A stretch of DNA of 11,645 nt from positions 1 through 11,645 of the forward strand of contig CALLCD010000165.1 in NCBI GenBank assembly GCA_938049795.1. Direction: 5' to 3'. This stretch comes from an uncultured Hyphomonadaceae bacterium (lineage in GTDB: Bacteria; Pseudomonadota; Alphaproteobacteria; Caulobacterales; Hyphomonadaceae). This document shows, one piece after another, positions 1-6,662 of the stretch. Each line of letters starts with the position of its first letter. Within the stretch, counting starts at the first letter, position 1. The position numbers and the translations under genes are program-made. The notes below the pieces were generated by a model. It did no database searches and was not told where the DNA came from. It saw only the letters and a program-made list of their open reading frames with translations.

Positions 1-8
1 ATACGCAT

Positions 9-635
9 CTATCGTGTCCCTGCAACAATCAGCCGCTCGGCAATGTCCAGCGCTTCGCCTTCGGTAATGCAGGACTCCGCATCAGGATCGATGTCAATAT
101 TGCATTCAAACTCAATCAAATAATCGGCCCCATAACGCGAGAGCGACAATTGCGCGCCCGCCACGCTTGCGGTGAACACCGGCTCATCCGGACGGCTCGC
201 CGCTTGCCCATCGGTTCCGGCCACCAGATTGGTGCCATTGATCACGACATCATAAACCTCGCCAGGATAAGACGCGAAATAGCCGTCGCTCATCTGCCGG
301 AAAACAACCCCGCGCGTCGCGCTGGCGGGCGTGACAATCCCCGTCGGCAACAAGACCGGCACCGGCGCAAGCTCCGCGCTCGACGCTGTGGTCACCAGCC
401 CGTCTTCCTCGTCGCTGCCATCCTGCTCGGCCATGTCCGCGCGCGCGGTCTCCCAATCTATATCTGCGGTCCGCATCTCGTCCGCTTTCGGCCCAACACT
501 TGGCAGCTCGACGGGAGCAGATTGCGGCGCCGGCGCAGCAGACGTCGCTGGCGTGTCCGGCTCTGTGGTGGCGAGGTCGCAAGCGGCGAGAAGGGCGAGC
601 GCGCTCAGGGCAGGAAGGCTCAGCAACAGTTTCAT
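9..635 (-). CDS. Lipoprotein of unknown function, last gene of S8 protease unit
   Basis: A 208-aa predicted lipoprotein with no family I can name. The N-terminus is a short hydrophobic signal ending in a lipobox, LLAAC, with Cys19 as the predicted lipidated residue and Asp20 next to it. Residues 20-95 are a low-complexity Pro/Ala/Glu/Asp-rich linker. Residues about 97-208 look like a folded domain with alternating hydrophobic strands, an RYGADY stretch and two cysteines about 12 residues apart that could form a disulfide in the periplasm. The start is supported by GGAGAG eight bases upstream and by a 4-bp ATGA overlap with the stop of the gene before it, so the two are probably translationally coupled. 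It is the third gene of a leftward unit headed by a subtilase, so a role in that protease's function is plausible but not shown. Confidence 0.8.
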   Translation of the reverse strand: MKLLLSLPALSALALLAACDLATTEPDTPATSAAPAPQSAPVELPSVGPKADEMRTADIDWETARADMAEQDGSDEEDGLVTTASSAELAPVPVLLPTGIVTPASATRGVVFRQMSDGYFASYPGEVYDVVINGTNLVAGTDGQAASRPDEPVFTASVAGAQLSLSRYGADYLIEFECNIDIDPDAESCITEGEALDIAERLIVAGTR

Positions 636-1183
636 TTTGTCGTCTCTCCGGCATGGGCGGTGTAATCGGGGTCGGCATATTTAACGAACGGCATGGCTTG
701 CAAGTCCTGTTGTTTGGTCATGATGTCCGCGCGGTTTGGCCGGTGGCCGTCCTCGGTAGACCAGCTTAGGATCACTTCGCCAGCATAGCTTGTCCGCTTG
801 AGCGTCATGCCCGAAAATGTCTCATGGCCATCGGCCCAACCCGCGAAGATTTCGCGCGCGCCTTCGGGATCTTCCTTGAACATATCGAGACAGGTCACAA
901 CCTCCTCGACATCTTTAAACCGGACAATAAAATCAACGCTATTATTGATCGCCATCGGGGTTGTGTCCTGAGCCGTGTCCCGCGCTTCTGTCTCCGCCGA
1001 GGCCGGCAGATAGACCGCAGGCATCGACGTGCTCGCCGCCGTGTGGCTGGGTGCGGTCGAATAGGCCAGCGCGCCAAGGCCAGCAACAAAGAGGCCAGAC
1101 ACCAGCATCAAAGCTGTGCGGGCCGGTCGCTGTACGGGATCAGCTGCGTCAACATCTTCCATTCTGCTTTCATCCTCGGTCAT
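632..1183 (-). CDS. Single-pass membrane protein with I9 propeptide-like periplasmic domain
   Basis: Predicted 183-aa protein: cytoplasmic acidic N-terminus, one membrane segment (about residues 23-41), a Ser/Ala/Thr-rich linker (42-80) and a compact domain (82-177). The domain reads as strand-helix-strand-strand-helix-strand: strand VDFIVRF, a long helix, strand with FSGMTL, strand GEVILSW, a helix, and a last strand FVKYADPDY. That order, and an ending of the 'P-x-V-x-Y-x-x-x-D-Y' kind, matches the fold and end signature of subtilase propeptides (inhibitor I9). It lies 22 bases after the end of a subtilase gene and overlaps the following lipoprotein gene by ATGA. ATG at 1183 is preferred over TTG at 1186 because GAGAGGG stands seven bases upstream of the ATG. 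Inference: a membrane-tethered inhibitor or folding helper for the neighbouring protease. Another small ferredoxin-like domain is possible. Confidence 0.75.
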   Translation of the reverse strand: MTEDESRMEDVDAADPVQRPARTALMLVSGLFVAGLGALAYSTAPSHTAASTSMPAVYLPASAETEARDTAQDTTPMAINNSVDFIVRFKDVEEVVTCLDMFKEDPEGAREIFAGWADGHETFSGMTLKRTSYAGEVILSWSTEDGHRPNRADIMTKQQDLQAMPFVKYADPDYTAHAGETTK

Positions 1184-1205
1184 CAATCAGCCCTCTCTTT
1201 CGCCC

Positions 1206-3257
1206 TTAGTGTGGTAGTTTTTCAAGATTGAGCAAGCCCGCGCCACATGTCCGCACGCACATGCCCTCTGAATCCGGGATCGGCGTTGCGCCGGGATATT
1301 GCTCGCAAGGCGCACTGCACTGGCCGGTCTCGCGCGGGGTCACGGCACCCATAAGCGCCGCTTCCAATTGTGCGCCCGTAAAATCGGGATTCTGCGCCGC
1401 AATCAGCGCCAATGCTGCGGACACATGCGGGGCGGCCATACTCGTACCTTGCTCATAGGCATAGTCACAGCTCGCCAACGTGTCGCCCGTCACCGGATCA
1501 TGGCAATCCTTTGATGGCTTGGTCGAAAGAATGCCATCAGGACGGCCATCAAGATTGTCGTCGCGCATAAGGTCTCCACCCGGCGCCAGCAAATCAACTT
1601 CCGGACCAAAATTCGAATAGGGCGTAATGTGCCCGCGCGCATCGCTCGCTGCCACCGAGATCACATTCTTACAGCCGCCGGGCGCATAAAACTCGGTCGG
1701 CAATCGTGCATTCCCCGCCGCCGACACAACCACCGCCCCGCGCTCAACCACGCTGTCAATCGCATCCTGCAAAGAGGCCGGGCAAATCTCGAACAGACCA
1801 ATAGACAGATTGATAATGTCCGCCGGGTTTTCATTCCAGACCTCATTGCCCTGCGCATTAATGGCAGGGATCGTACCGCCCGCCCAGCGAATGCCCGCAA
1901 TAATATCCGACAACCGCCCGCCACATTTTCCTAGCGCCCGCACTGGCACAATCTTCACATTCCACGCCCCGCCCGCAACGCCGGTGCCATTATTACTCGC
2001 CGCTGCGCCAATCGTCCCTGCCACATGCGTCCCGTGGAAACTGTCGCGCGCCATCGGAACATTCGGATTACACAAATCGCCCGGATCATTCGGGTCATTA
2101 TCTCGCCCATCGCCATCATTGCCCATGCCGGGGTCGCTGACCATATCCCAGCCCGGCGCGATATTCGGCGAATTGGCAATATCGGGATGCGACAGCGCCA
2201 GTCCCGTATCCACCACCGCAACCGTCACATCAGTCGAGCCCGTAATGCCCGTCCGGCTCCAGAAATCGACAAAGCCCGCCCCGCCCGCAGACTGATCCGC
2301 TGCCGTGCCATTGTTCAGGAAATTCCATTGTAGATCCCACAAAGTGTCATCCGGACCAAAGGCAACCGGCACCGGCACACTGGGCGGACGGCGGGCAAAC
2401 TGGTGGTCGAAAATATAATCCTTCTCGACATATTCGAACTTGCCGCTCGCGCGCAGCCGCTCAATCATACAATTGGTCGCCAGCACTTTATTGCTGGTCA
2501 TCATATCCGTATCCACCGCGTCCGGACACGCCAGTTCGATGTCCTCGGCAATCAGAGGCTCGGCACCATCGCCCTCGACATACTGGGTGGGGTCCGCAAA
2601 CAGATCAATCACCATCATGCCGCTATCGCTTGCATCGACAGAGCCCGATAGGCCCAGCTTGTCCATTTCGCTAAACATGGTCGATTGTGCATCAAGCTGC
2701 ACTTCACGCACTTCCGGCGCCATCGCAATCCGGCGCTGTGCCTTCATAGCGCTGCGTGTGACGGAACGTGGCTGCGGCGCACTGACCGTGGGCAGCGGCG
2801 GCAGGGCCTGCACACCGTCCGGAGCCTCCGCAGGGTCCGAGCCATCGCCTTCCACAGAGGGCGGAGCGGGGGCAGGGGCGACAACCGATTCTGACAATTG
2901 CGGCTCCTGCGCTCGCGCAACCTCTTGCAGCGCATCCACTTTGACGGGCTTGGCCACAATCGAGCCAACCGCAAACCGTCGCCGCTCGGACGCAATCTGC
3001 ACCAGCGCATCCTCGCTCAGCCGTCCGGAAATCGCCCGCTCGGCCGGTGTCGCGCTCTCCATCCGAGACTGGGGCGGGGGCACTTCTCCGGCCGCGCCGT
3101 CTTCGCCCGTAACCTGATCAATCACATCATCCACAAGCTCTCCAAATCGGTCCTTGCGCGTCTCCTGATTGTCACAGGCACCCACAAGGCCACCCATCAA
3201 GACCAATCCGGCCGCGGCAATCAGCGTCTTGCGAAACGAGGTGAATTTACGTGTCAT
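1206..3257 (-). CDS. Subtilisin-like S8 serine protease, lipoprotein
   Basis: A 683-aa subtilase. The signal peptide ends in lipobox LVGAC (Cys28, then Asp29), so the enzyme is probably anchored in a membrane on the periplasmic side. Residues 30-190 are an acidic, then Pro/Ala-rich spacer. Residues about 200-285 look like an I9-type propeptide ending in FEYVEKDY. The catalytic domain follows: Asp350 in VVDTGL, His408 in HGTHVAG, oxyanion Asn516 in AAGN and nucleophile Ser606 in GTSMAAPH, so the triad is complete. A DGDGRDNDPND stretch (381-391) between Asp and His resembles a calcium-binding loop. Several cysteines (396, 445, 492, 529, 585, 597, 647, 651, 667, 671) suggest disulfides. It is the first gene of a leftward three-gene unit. 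The length exceeds that of simple subtilisins because of the long N-terminal spacer. The Shine-Dalgarno is weak (AGGG, 11 bases upstream). Confidence 0.95.
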   Translation of the reverse strand: MTRKFTSFRKTLIAAAGLVLMGGLVGACDNQETRKDRFGELVDDVIDQVTGEDGAAGEVPPPQSRMESATPAERAISGRLSEDALVQIASERRRFAVGSIVAKPVKVDALQEVARAQEPQLSESVVAPAPAPPSVEGDGSDPAEAPDGVQALPPLPTVSAPQPRSVTRSAMKAQRRIAMAPEVREVQLDAQSTMFSEMDKLGLSGSVDASDSGMMVIDLFADPTQYVEGDGAEPLIAEDIELACPDAVDTDMMTSNKVLATNCMIERLRASGKFEYVEKDYIFDHQFARRPPSVPVPVAFGPDDTLWDLQWNFLNNGTAADQSAGGAGFVDFWSRTGITGSTDVTVAVVDTGLALSHPDIANSPNIAPGWDMVSDPGMGNDGDGRDNDPNDPGDLCNPNVPMARDSFHGTHVAGTIGAAASNNGTGVAGGAWNVKIVPVRALGKCGGRLSDIIAGIRWAGGTIPAINAQGNEVWNENPADIINLSIGLFEICPASLQDAIDSVVERGAVVVSAAGNARLPTEFYAPGGCKNVISVAASDARGHITPYSNFGPEVDLLAPGGDLMRDDNLDGRPDGILSTKPSKDCHDPVTGDTLASCDYAYEQGTSMAAPHVSAALALIAAQNPDFTGAQLEAALMGAVTPRETGQCSAPCEQYPGATPIPDSEGMCVRTCGAGLLNLEKLPH

Positions 3258-3345
3258 CTGGCGTCGTCCCTTATCTGCTCATTTTGTCATTCTGGCCGTG
3301 CTAATCTGGCTGCGCAGGAGTAGACTTTAACCCTTTGGCAAGAAA

Positions 3346-4077
3346 ATGGCGAGAGGCGGCAGAAAATTGACATATCAAAACATAGTGGTGCTCACCGGCG
3401 CAGGCATTTCAGCCGAAAGCGGGCTGGGCACGTTCCGCGACAAGGACGGCATCTGGACCAAATATCCCTTGGAAGATCTCGCCACGCCCGAAGGCTTTGC
3501 CCGCAATCCCGATTTCGTCCACGAATTCTACAATGCCCGCCGCGCCCAATCGGCCAAAGCCGAGCCCAATGCCGGCCATATCGCCCTGGCCGACCTCGAA
3601 CGCGCCCAGTCCAAAACCGGCGGCTCCTTCCTGCTCGTCACCCAGAATGTCGATGGTCTCCACGAAAAAGCCGGCTCGAATCCGGCCAATATCGTTCATA
3701 TGCATGGCGAATTGGGCAAATCCCGCTGCGGAGCGTGTGGCGATGTCATGGCGTGGACGGGCCCGCTTTCGACCAATCTCACCTGCCAGATTTGCGACAC
3801 AAAAGGCCAGATGCGCCCGCACGTCGTCTGGTTTGGCGAAATCCCCCTCGAAATGGACCGGATCGAACAGGCCCTTGCCAAATGCGACCTGTTCGTTTCC
3901 ATCGGCACATCCGGCGACGTCTACCCCGCCGCAGGCTTCGTCCAAATGGCGAGATCCCTCGGGGCATGGACCGTCGAGCTAAACCTCGAACCCTCCTCCG
4001 GCAGCGCCCTCTTCAACGAATCCCACCTCGGCCCCGCCAGCAAAGTGGTCCCCGATTGGGTTCGGCTAAACACATAA
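3346..4077 (+). CDS. cobB: NAD-dependent protein deacylase, Sir2 family (CobB type)
   Basis: A 243-aa stand-alone sirtuin that removes acyl groups from lysines while consuming NAD. NAD-binding motifs are GAGISAESGLGTFRDKDGIW (residues 18-37), TQNVDGLH (99-106), GTSG (187-190) and ELN (211-213). His120 in MHGEL is the catalytic base. The structural zinc site is Cys128/Cys131 and Cys147/Cys150. Tyr62 and Arg65 (FYNARR) form the YxxR signature of class III sirtuins, which is linked to acidic acyl groups such as succinyl and malonyl. The start is uncertain: ATG at 3346 has no nearby Shine-Dalgarno, whereas TTG at 3367 has GAGAGG ten bases upstream and would begin LTYQNIVVLTGAG, closer to where related proteins begin. 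It is divergent from the S8 protease unit. It has no SIRim or effector domain, so it does not look like a Thoeris-type defence Sir2. Confidence 0.95.
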   Translation: MARGGRKLTYQNIVVLTGAGISAESGLGTFRDKDGIWTKYPLEDLATPEGFARNPDFVHEFYNARRAQSAKAEPNAGHIALADLERAQSKTGGSFLLVTQNVDGLHEKAGSNPANIVHMHGELGKSRCGACGDVMAWTGPLSTNLTCQICDTKGQMRPHVVWFGEIPLEMDRIEQALAKCDLFVSIGTSGDVYPAAGFVQMARSLGAWTVELNLEPSSGSALFNESHLGPASKVVPDWVRLNT

Positions 4078-4080
4078 CAC
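4071..4080. repeat. Left copy of 10-bp direct repeat flanking the ART-like cassette
   Basis: The sequence CACATAACAC is found here and again, identical and in the same orientation, at 4911-4920. This copy contains the stop codon of the sirtuin gene (TAA at 4075-4077). The bases on each side of the two copies differ, so the identity is exactly 10 bp. It could be a target-site duplication or a recombination scar left by insertion of the segment between the copies. Confidence 0.6.
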
Positions 4081-4090
4081 GATTGGAAAG

Positions 4091-4119
4091 TTGATTTCGG
4101 GCCAGCAACCCCCCATAAT
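4091..4119 (+). promoter_or_regulatory. Candidate sigma70-type promoter for the small gene and ART-like gene
   Basis: TTGATT at 4091-4096 and CATAAT at 4114-4119 are separated by the ideal 17 bases. The -10 box matches the consensus at five of six positions and the -35 box at four of six. Transcription would begin near 4126, giving a leader of about 31 bases before the ATG at 4157. It lies just inside the left direct repeat, so the cassette appears to carry its own promoter. Confidence 0.55.
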
Positions 4120-4156
4120 CAGACACAGAAGCCAAACCAGACATGAGACCAAATCC

Positions 4157-4315
4157 ATGCAATCGACGAAACGGAATAAATCGATCAAAGGTCATCTGCT
4201 GCGGAAGCCTGCAACGGATATGTCGAGCGCGGCGCGGCTTGTATTGGCGGAAAAACGGCTTGCCAGCAGCGGCGTTTACACCGCCAAGGGCGAGCTAAAA
4301 CCGCGCTATAAATAA
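4157..4315 (+). CDS. Small very basic protein upstream of ART-like gene
   Basis: A 52-aa protein of no family I recognise. It carries 13 Lys/Arg and only 3 acidic residues, so it is strongly basic; the N-terminal 17 residues hold six of the basic ones. Residues about 22-37 could form an amphipathic helix, and the protein ends in LKPRYK. The reading frame stays open back to TTG at 4091, but that codon overlaps the likely -35 box, so ATG at 4157 with GAGA eight bases upstream is preferred. The stop is eight bases before the start of the ART-like gene, so the two are probably co-transcribed. Its size, charge and position suit an antitoxin or accessory subunit for the acidic partner (net charge about -7 by count), but no DNA-binding motif is clear and the role is inference. 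It could also be an independent small housekeeping protein. Confidence 0.65.
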   Translation: MQSTKRNKSIKGHLLRKPATDMSSAARLVLAEKRLASSGVYTAKGELKPRYK

Positions 4316-4323
4316 GCTCTCCC

Positions 4324-4917
4324 GTGAGCAGGCAGGCAACGTCCTTTGTACTCGGCTATCATGGATGCGATCTCCAACTTGCAAAAGATGTCGTGCTTGG
4401 CAAAACCCGCCTCAAGAAAAGCAACAATAAATATGATTGGCTGGGGGAGGGGATTTACTTCTGGGAAGCCGATCCAAACCGCGCAGTCGAGTGGGCCAAA
4501 GAGCAGGCCAGCCGAGGCAAGATCAAGACGCCTGCCGCTTTGGGCGCGGTCATTGATTTGGGGAACTGTCTCGATCTTCTCACCCGTGCGGATCTGGACC
4601 TTGTCGCCGAAGCCCATGCGAGGTTTGTTGAAGATGCAGAACTTGTCGGGCGTCCGCTTCCGAGAAATTATGATCCGGATGGTCAGGAAGGCAATGACCT
4701 CCTTCTTCGCAATCTCGATTGTGCGGTCCTGAACTATCTTCACGGTCTCATCGAAGACAGTGAGGAAAGCGAGTTTGGTATGCCGGCCTTCGATACGGTC
4801 AGAGCGGTCTTCAGCGAAGGGCAGGAATTATATTCTGGGTCCGGATTTCGACGCATGAGCCATACCCAAATTGCCGTGCGAACACCCGCCTGCATCAAAG
4901 GCTTCTTTCTCACATAA
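4324..4917 (+). CDS. Putative ADP-ribosyltransferase-like protein (PARP/DUF3990-like)
   Basis: A 197-aa cytoplasmic protein starting at GTG. The N-terminal half shows landmarks of the PARP-like/DUF3990 ADP-ribosyltransferase fold: GYHG with His13, GEGIYFWE with Tyr45, and RAVEWAKE (residues 53-60). The third catalytic position, usually Glu in the H-Y-E triad, may correspond to Gln182 in SHTQIAV near the C-terminus, giving H-Y-Q. The last segment, RTPACIKGFF, looks like a closing strand. No signal peptide or membrane segment is present, so any target is intracellular. It follows the 52-aa gene by eight bases and shares its lower GC content (about 53% over 4081-4920). No strong Shine-Dalgarno precedes the GTG, so translation may depend on coupling. 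A toxin or defence effector modifying RNA, DNA or protein is plausible. Enzymatic activity is not certain, since non-enzymatic members of such folds exist. Confidence 0.7.
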   Translation: MSRQATSFVLGYHGCDLQLAKDVVLGKTRLKKSNNKYDWLGEGIYFWEADPNRAVEWAKEQASRGKIKTPAALGAVIDLGNCLDLLTRADLDLVAEAHARFVEDAELVGRPLPRNYDPDGQEGNDLLLRNLDCAVLNYLHGLIEDSEESEFGMPAFDTVRAVFSEGQELYSGSGFRRMSHTQIAVRTPACIKGFFLT

Positions 4918-4920
4918 CAC
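4911..4920. repeat. Right copy of 10-bp direct repeat flanking the ART-like cassette
   Basis: Second copy of CACATAACAC, 840 bases from the first. It contains the stop codon of the ART-like gene (TAA at 4915-4917). Just after it comes the A-tract and hairpin that terminate the leftward etf operon. Deleting one repeat plus the intervening cassette would leave the sirtuin gene intact and converging directly on the etf terminator. Confidence 0.6.
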
Positions 4921-4922
4921 AC

Positions 4923-4951
4923 AAAAAAAACCCCCCGCAAAATGCAGAGGG
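4923..4951 (-). terminator. Rho-independent terminator of the etfBA operon
   Basis: Read on the minus strand, an 8-bp stem (CCCTCTGC paired with GCGGGGGG, two G-U pairs) closes a five-base ATTTT loop and is followed by eight T residues. It begins 32 bases after the etfA stop. On the plus strand the two G-U pairs become A/C mismatches and no long T run follows, so it should act mainly on etf transcripts and only weakly on the ART-like gene. Confidence 0.85.
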
Positions 4952-4983
4952 CTTTGAATAAATTTGGAGGTGAACCGAAACCC

Positions 4984-5913
4984 CTAAAGCGCGTCGGTTA
5001 GTTCCGGTACGGCGTTGAACAGGTCAGCGACCAGTCCATAATCGGCCACTTGGAAGATCGGTGCTTCCTCATCCTTGTTAATCGCAACGATGATTTTGCT
5101 GTCCTTCATGCCTGCAAGGTGCTGGATCGCGCCGGATATACCGATCGCAATGTACAGCTCGGGCGCAACAATCTTGCCGGTTTGGCCAACCTGATAATCG
5201 TTCGGCGCATAGCCCGCATCGACCGCCGCGCGCGATGCGCCAACGGCCGCGCCAAGCTTGTCAGCCAGCGGTTCGATATATTTCTGGAAATCCTCTTCCG
5301 AGCCCAGCGCACGGCCACCGGAGACGATGGTTTTCGCCGCCGTCAGTTCCGGCCGGTCTGATTTGGTCACCTCTTCGGAGACAAATTCCGACTTGCCCTC
5401 ACCAAGGTCTCCCGAGATCGTCTCGACTGCCGCCGAGCCGCCCGTGCCCGCTGCGTCAAACGCCGTGCCGCGCACAGTGACAATCTTTTTCGCGTCCGAA
5501 GACTTGACCGTCATGATCGCATTGCCCGCATAGATCGGCCGCATGAAAGTGTCCTGACCCTCAAGCCCGACAATTTCCGAGATCTGCATCATATCAAGCT
5601 TGGCCGCGATGCGCGGGCTGACATTTTTGCCCATCGTCGTGGCTGGTGCAAACAGCGCATCATAGCCATCCATCAGCGGCACGATCAGCGCTTCCATAGC
5701 TTCGGCAAGCTGCTTTTTCAGCGGACCGGCATCGGCGTGAAGCACTTTGCGCACCCCGTCAATCTTGGCCGCCTCAGCCGCCGCAGCGCCCGCATTTTCG
5801 CCAGCGACAAGCACGTCCACATCGCCGCCAAATTGTGCGGCCGCCGTGACGGTTTTGTGGGTGGCGTCATTCAACGCCTCATTAGAGTGATCTGCAATTA
5901 CAAGAACAGCCAT
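4984..5913 (-). CDS. etfA: Electron transfer flavoprotein subunit alpha
   Basis: A 309-aa ETF alpha subunit, of normal length. With EtfB it forms the FAD-containing heterodimer that accepts electrons from acyl-CoA and related dehydrogenases in the cytoplasm and hands them to ETF:ubiquinone oxidoreductase. The C-terminal FAD domain is intact: VGASRAAVDAGY (224-235), QVGQTGK (241-247), GISGAIQHLAGM (258-269) and INKDEEAPIF (278-287). The N-terminal domain starts MAVLVIADH, as expected. Its ATG shares one base with the etfB stop (TAATG), so the two genes are translationally coupled. A strong terminator follows. Confidence 0.98.
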   Translation of the reverse strand: MAVLVIADHSNEALNDATHKTVTAAAQFGGDVDVLVAGENAGAAAAEAAKIDGVRKVLHADAGPLKKQLAEAMEALIVPLMDGYDALFAPATTMGKNVSPRIAAKLDMMQISEIVGLEGQDTFMRPIYAGNAIMTVKSSDAKKIVTVRGTAFDAAGTGGSAAVETISGDLGEGKSEFVSEEVTKSDRPELTAAKTIVSGGRALGSEEDFQKYIEPLADKLGAAVGASRAAVDAGYAPNDYQVGQTGKIVAPELYIAIGISGAIQHLAGMKDSKIIVAINKDEEAPIFQVADYGLVADLFNAVPELTDAL

Positions 5914-6659
5914 TAGATAGCTCCTGCGGTTTTGAGTTTTTCAACAAGCGTCGCGACATCTTCAACCTTCTCACCGGCTTCGCGCACGGGCGGCTCGGTC
6001 ACTTTCACCACCGACAGGCGCGGGGCAATATCAACACCGAAATCAGCCGGTGTCTTCTCGTCAATCGGCTTTTTCTTCGCCTTCATAATGTTCGGCAAAG
6101 ACGCATAACGCGGCTCGTTCAGGCGCAGATCGGTCGTCACAATCGCAGGGCCATCAAGCGCCACCGTTTGCAATCCGCCATCCACTTCGCGCGTGACATG
6201 CGTCTTGCCGTCCTCAGCTTTCACTTCGGAGGCAAACGTGCCTTGCGGCCAGCCAAGCAAAGCGGCGAGCATCTGGCCGGTCTGATTGGAATCATCATCA
6301 ATCGCCTGCTTGCCAAGGATCACCAGATCCGGGCTTTCCTCGCCAACAATTTTCTCGAGGATTTTGGCCACGCCCAGCGGCTCGACCTCATCATCGGTCT
6401 GCACCAGAATGCCCCGGTCCGCGCCCATCGCGAGCGCCGTGCGCAGCGTCTCGGTGCATTGTTTCGGGCCAATCGACACCGCCACAATCTCGGTCGCCGT
6501 GCCCGCTTCTTTCATCCGCACAGCTTCTTCAACAGAAATCTCGTCGAACGGGTTCATCGACATTTTGACATTGGCAAGATCAACGCCGCTCTGGTCGGCT
6601 TTGACGCGCGCTTTGACGTTGTAGTCAATCACCCTTTTAACGGGGACGAGAACTTTCAT
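5913..6659 (-). CDS. etfB: Electron transfer flavoprotein subunit beta
   Basis: A 248-aa ETF beta subunit, the partner that binds AMP and docks onto the dehydrogenases. Recognised by the start KVLVPVKRVIDYNVK, the signature region GKQAIDDDSNQTGQMLAALL in the middle, and the LRLNEPRYASLPNIMKAKKK segment near residue 190. Two ATGs stand in tandem at 6662 and 6659. GGAG lies three bases before the first and six before the second, so the second is preferred; it also gives the usual MKVLVPVKR start. First gene of the leftward etfB-etfA operon. I see no convincing promoter boxes in the 140 bases upstream. Confidence 0.97.
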   Translation of the reverse strand: MKVLVPVKRVIDYNVKARVKADQSGVDLANVKMSMNPFDEISVEEAVRMKEAGTATEIVAVSIGPKQCTETLRTALAMGADRGILVQTDDEVEPLGVAKILEKIVGEESPDLVILGKQAIDDDSNQTGQMLAALLGWPQGTFASEVKAEDGKTHVTREVDGGLQTVALDGPAIVTTDLRLNEPRYASLPNIMKAKKKPIDEKTPADFGVDIAPRLSVVKVTEPPVREAGEKVEDVATLVEKLKTAGAI

Positions 6660-6662
6660 CAT

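Noticed and set aside
2440..3117. A 225-codon plus-strand frame opposite the S8 protease N-terminal region
   Set aside because: Ser/Ala/Thr-rich low-complexity translation antisense to the protease spacer; no ribosome-binding site or family signature.
3258..3345. Divergent promoter boxes between the S8 protease and sirtuin genes
   Set aside because: TTGTCA occurs on the plus strand but no -10 box lies at a suitable distance; minus-strand candidates are equally poor, so no promoter is called although one must be nearby.
3346..4917. Reading the sirtuin and ART-like genes together as one NAD-based defence operon
   Set aside because: The sirtuin has normal GC and a housekeeping CobB signature, the cassette has its own promoter, and direct repeats separate the two. 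The neighbourhood is better explained by insertion next to the sirtuin.
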